Assembly (NCBI GenBank): GCA_002505775.1
Contig: DAVY01000020.1
Coordinates: 15,487 to 79,486, forward strand
Reading direction: 5' to 3'
Origin: Euryarchaeota archaeon UBA130
GTDB lineage: Archaea; Thermoplasmatota; Poseidoniia; Poseidoniales; Thalassarchaeaceae
Length of the DNA: 64,000 bases
The notes below the pieces were generated by a model that saw nothing but the letters and a program-made list of their open reading frames with translations, had not been told where the DNA came from and searched no databases. The first letter of the stretch is position 1. Each line of letters opens with the position of its first letter. Below, piece after piece: positions 62,101 through 64,000 of the stretch. A program made the translations under genes and the position numbers.

Positions 62101-62704
62101 TTATTCCGTCAATATCCAGAAGAGTGAATGGTGTTATTCCCCCCTCTAAACCATTTATTATTCTCGAAGTTAGGAAGTCAGGATGTGTGCCACCGATCTT
62201 GCCCTCTATCTCGCGAAGTATTTCGGTGAATGAGTTTATTCCTGGGCCTTTCCAAGACTCTACAGCCTGCTCCTCCGAAAGAAAGGAGTGCAACTGCGAT
62301 AGAGCCAAGGTCTTGCCTGGCCCCCATGCCATATTGGGAAGTGGGTTGATTAAAGGGAAGAATAGCTTGGACGCCTTCATCGCACAGTAGTCGTGTAATA
62401 TCCTATGGAATGAAGGATCCAACGCGATTTTCCTGGGAAGTCTGAGATCGTTCATTAGGGAGGATTTTAGAGAATCCAAGGTGTGATGGAGTGTCCTGTC
62501 AAAGGCAAATCCGATATCACTCAATCGGGCCATTATCTCCCTCTTACTCTCCTCGTTTGGGTATAGGACTAGAATCTTCGAGTACCCTCCCTCAGATACG
62601 GGCCTTGGATCTAAAGCCTGATTGACTATGTGAGAAAAGAGCCATTCGGGAAATCTTCCAGGAGGAGTCTCTTCGATAGTGATCGATTCTCCATCCAAGT
62701 TCAT
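59123..62704 (-). CDS. addB: AddB-like nuclease/helicase-fold subunit with Fe-S cluster
   Basis: A 1193-residue partner of AddA. The N-terminal two-thirds has the inactivated helicase fold of AddB/RecC: no Walker A is visible after VLYPNEESKREI. The C-terminal nuclease begins WSPSRLQEWARCPRRGW (near residue 815) and includes DLLHQIHHDLI, FIDRVDLI, IIRDLKTSEDK (catalytic DxK near 1048) and LQLAIYARAWEV. It ends in CRYCPVSSIC (near 1175). The four cysteines, one before and three after the nuclease core, match the AddB/Cas4/Dna2-type 4Fe-4S cluster. A strong AGGAGGT precedes the ATG. It is the first gene of a two-gene operon. Confidence 0.82.
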   Translation of the reverse strand: MNLDGESITIEETPPGRFPEWLFSHIVNQALDPRPVSEGGYSKILVLYPNEESKREIMARLSDIGFAFDRTLHHTLDSLKSSLMNDLRLPRKIALDPSFHRILHDYCAMKASKLFFPLINPLPNMAWGPGKTLALSQLHSFLSEEQAVESWKGPGINSFTEILREIEGKIGGTHPDFLTSRIINGLEGGITPFTLLDIDGIIMLDHAPSMTRSNTNLLSSLSRIKPIHQLTYPGSYRLGHHGAQIQDTYPITKTDDLPLWVPRHRISKDKEDPELERILVNSEDQSFEAAIKIAKSVMDEDSKSTVMIIDPAFEENQAKWKKMSHNIGIPSTGTKQPITSSPIGHWIHELANLGSGPNAFSMERLRLIALQDSLNPFSAHSDINSEGSISPIPDIELLANIARSEHILGGQGALRRWLEALSRTPRITDNAESRESTHWWLLSLACSLSPLLEDSDRKILSDEKLTRGCLSSQNLKVTTPPSDGDEWLQTIIKSLDLTLQEAILDGNTLPPSSIVSTIINEHSKLRYLQDSMDQKPPKGGQDWVVEISSILRDSPLPLQSSGINSRLNILPPEAALGCSSDLVILTNLSSSSWNLKSPKMPFIGETERHKFGLLRPDTPIRDARHHLRHIVNCGERIILIDPSIEKSSPLASPVEELLHMCKDPISFKGTHDDYPGPRDQRQADGRRIREMLPPNKIPLNPSSVTIPLDRELQRDRERRQPKKADEAGYLKPENRNRIIQFDYEDLIRKTPKGTEKPRYAQTWPVIGALSENGKKTATIDPRPFSPSPTGAEVSDERHGFSFGTNQTVERWSPSRLQEWARCPRRGWMTKGLRIRDEEIQSEDLDPRTQGDLLHQIHHDLICDILSMEERKERDISEVLEGETPVNLSTSEIPPEELMKRALGSLDKLAPWLERADGVSTYRLRMLTGMPRDEWRSWLASPKDTPLGGRIGELILSELKLSDSMPIAIEWDISDGKPEGTQIFLEPSDTSPHQVELPPIYVNGFIDRVDLIPFDEDATVWVDEDGSGEIAPIRVSSRKDWKPRRRVIIRDLKTSEDKPADRNKKGLLEELQLAIYARAWEVCHPGDLVVGAGISTIGHETSHFLEASPNYFPEATNISVGEISSLTESLHRFPDESNEPTSDPFRAWLSQRLSVSLGVSKGAQEGRVHPTPSKSSCRYCPVSSICEVKTEDDY

Positions 62705-62770
62705 TCAACGACCTCCTAGAATTGTCCAACCACTAAGGGGGTTATTCAACCCAACTGTCAGAATTGGCAT

Positions 62771-63718
62771 TTAATGCATTCTCGGGGGCCTAACGACTGC
62801 CATAGCGAATAGTGAGGAGAGTGTCACTATCACTCCCGGGGCTGGTAACAAAGTCGCCGGTCCTTCCATCGAAATTATCGACCAATCTAAGAGCATGATG
62901 ATCCTTAAGTCGTCGCCGTCCCATAGTGTTGGTAGACTTAGATTTGAAGTTCCATGATTCTCAGACTCAGATTCCAAGGGTATGGCATCTAGTAGGACGT
63001 GTTCGTAATTTTGCAGGTTGTTAAGGCCGTCCGGGTAGTATGATGATTCTTCGACGAGAAGCAACCATGGTTCAATCGAGAGGTCTCCTGTCGTAGCGTG
63101 ATTGCTAATCGAAGATATGTTCCATCCGACCATCAATGAGTACTGGGTTTGTGAAATTGTGAATGTGAGGCTACCAGAGAGAGGTGCTGTTGAGCCTCTA
63201 GATACTGAGGCAGAGTAGTCATCTAGAAGGGAGTCAGACTTGGGAACCTTGCCCCAATGGAATCTCTCACCATCAACAACCTTGGTTGGTGCATCTCTCG
63301 GGGTATATCTTAGCGCGGACGCATGGCCATACTTTGATTCCCATCGTTCCTCGGTACTATTATTACCAAATGGGTCAAGAGAGTCATACCAGTAACTATG
63401 GTAATGAATAATCTCTGTATCCGAGTCTGCTATGGCGTCATTGAGAATATTTTGAGTCGAAACACAATTAACACACCATGTTGCAGTATATACCTCAACT
63501 ATTGTCGGCATAGATTCGACATCAGAGATGAATTCTAGTTCGGATGACCCGTTGTTGGAGGTTAAATTCCAGTCAATCCCGTACCCTACAACGCCTCCCT
63601 CGATTGGGATGCCATCTGAGTCGTACCTGGCATGGTCCCAAAAAAGACCTGTGGCGCCGCTCACTTGCACTGGTATGAGAATTATAGCCACCACTAGTAT
63701 GGCAAGGACGCTCCTCAT
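62771..63718 (-). CDS. Secreted thioredoxin-like protein with C-terminal sorting-type signal
   Basis: A 315-residue exported protein. Signal peptide RSVLAILVVAIILIPVQVSG; thioredoxin fold with redox motif VEVYTATWCVNCVSTQNIL (C-V-N-C near residues 82-85) and cis-Pro region YTPRDAPTKVVDG. A beta-rich domain follows (TIEPWLLLVEES-like SIEPWLLLVEESSYYPDG). The C-terminus is LLPAPGVIVTLSSLFAMAV with RPPRMH, i.e. short Pro-Gly motif, hydrophobic helix and basic end, like PGF/PEF-CTERM sorting tails. It probably acts as an external disulfide oxidoreductase held at the surface. It lies 66 bp upstream of addB on the same strand. Confidence 0.78.
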   Translation of the reverse strand: MRSVLAILVVAIILIPVQVSGATGLFWDHARYDSDGIPIEGGVVGYGIDWNLTSNNGSSELEFISDVESMPTIVEVYTATWCVNCVSTQNILNDAIADSDTEIIHYHSYWYDSLDPFGNNSTEERWESKYGHASALRYTPRDAPTKVVDGERFHWGKVPKSDSLLDDYSASVSRGSTAPLSGSLTFTISQTQYSLMVGWNISSISNHATTGDLSIEPWLLLVEESSYYPDGLNNLQNYEHVLLDAIPLESESENHGTSNLSLPTLWDGDDLRIIMLLDWSIISMEGPATLLPAPGVIVTLSSLFAMAVVRPPRMH

Positions 63719-63754
63719 GAGCCTTGCTGAAAGGGGCCATTATTGAACAGTTGC

Positions 63755-64000
63755 TCATGTTTGTGCTGATTCTAAAGCTTCTATCGTCTTCTGTACGTCA
63801 TTATCTGTGATGTGAAGATGTGTGACTATCCTGATTGTAGAGTGATCAATGGTAAGAGTCTTGATTCCTCTGTCTTCCAGTCGTCTTACTAGATTTTCAG
63901 AATCTCCCTCCTCGCAACCAACATAGACCATGTTTGTCTGTACTTGGTTCAAATTGACAGTGTAAGAATCCATATCACTCACTGCTGATGCGATTTCTCT
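63755..64000 (-). CDS. Low-specificity L-threonine aldolase, C-terminal end
   Basis: The last 81 codons of a gene that runs off the right edge. The residues EIASAV, NLNQVQTNMVYVGCEEGD, LVRRLEDRGIKTL and TIRIVTHLHITDNDVQKTIE match the C-terminal subdomain of PLP-dependent threonine aldolases, in which Q-T-N-x-V, R-x-V-T-H and D-V-x-x-x-I are conserved. The PLP lysine and the N-terminal domain lie outside the window. The enzyme cleaves threonine or allo-threonine to glycine and acetaldehyde. It is on the same strand as the secreted thioredoxin gene downstream. Confidence 0.75.
   Translation of the reverse strand, partial: REIASAVSDMDSYTVNLNQVQTNMVYVGCEEGDSENLVRRLEDRGIKTLTIDHSTIRIVTHLHITDNDVQKTIEALESAQT

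Overview
The window reads as a piece of a euryarchaeal chromosome, most probably Marine Group II (Candidatus Poseidoniales). The information-processing genes are archaeal: S8e, SRP19, aIF5B, EF-1alpha plus S10, the ftsZ-secE-spt5-L11-L1-L10(P0)-P1 cluster, family B DNA polymerase with a C-terminal PIP box, a GINS subunit, AK6/Fap7, the RaSEA archaeosine enzyme, Sec61 gamma and an archaeal-type PGP phosphatase. They are mixed with bacterial-looking genes (AddA/AddB-like recombination nuclease, PepC/bleomycin hydrolase, PdxH, IlvE) and with many secreted or lipid-anchored proteins carrying thrombospondin-3, PKD-like and Asp-box repeats. That mixture is typical of this planktonic, protein-degrading lineage. 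The assignment is inferred from gene content only.

Layout. 0-0.4 kb: N-terminal part of a tyrosine recombinase, cut by the left edge. 0.6-8 kb: RimK-like ligase, SAP-domain membrane protein next to a ParA ATPase, EamA transporter, nitroreductase, secreted protein, PUA protein. 8-9.3 kb: S8e, SRP19, acetyltransferase. 9.4-14 kb: small-molecule enzymes, a SprT-like protease, PdxH and a membrane thioredoxin. 14-16.3 kb: NDK and aIF5B. 16.4-18.4 kb: MoxR and a second orphan ParA. 18.4-25.6 kb: large TSP3 surface protein, coiled-coil protein, zinc-ribbon protein, heavy-metal P-type ATPase and PGP. 25.6-31 kb: tRNA-Leu(CAA), GINS, PepC-like peptidase, S10 and EF-1alpha, PKD lipoprotein. 31-38.8 kb: PolB, IlvE, Asp-box lipoprotein, cation antiporter, AK6, CDP-alcohol phosphatidyltransferase. 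38.9-43.7 kb: FtsZ through P1. 43.7-52 kb: two orphan proteins, YchF-type GTPase, an oxidase-like membrane protein, RaSEA, Atg22-like transporter, hexapeptide transferase. 52-62.7 kb: coiled-coil protein, M20 peptidase and the two giant AddA/AddB genes. 62.7-64 kb: secreted thioredoxin and the C-terminal end of a threonine aldolase. Coding density is very high; no stretch longer than 300 bases lacks a gene. No CRISPR array, rRNA or insertion sequence was seen.

Main unusual observations: (1) Five promoters, of rps8e, ndk, tuf/EF-1alpha, secE and rpl11, share a TATA-like AAATR or ATATA element followed after exactly 9 nt by GGTCGGC[G/A]; this looks like a co-regulation element for translation and secretion genes. 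(2) Spt5 carries an N-terminal Nudix-like domain whose catalytic box is degenerate. (3) Ribosomal protein L11 consists only of the C-terminal, rRNA-binding domain. (4) An AddAB-like helicase-nuclease pair carries iron-sulfur-type cysteine sets in both subunits. (5) A membrane protein with a DNA-binding SAP domain sits directly before a ParA ATPase that has no ParB.

Likely functional links are translational coupling of addB to addA (stop and start share one base), of the ParA gene to the transporter, of AK6 to the lipid synthase, and of rpl1 to rpl10. Starts were chosen by eye from signal peptides, ribosome-binding sites and overlaps. Residue positions are hand counts and approximate in long proteins.
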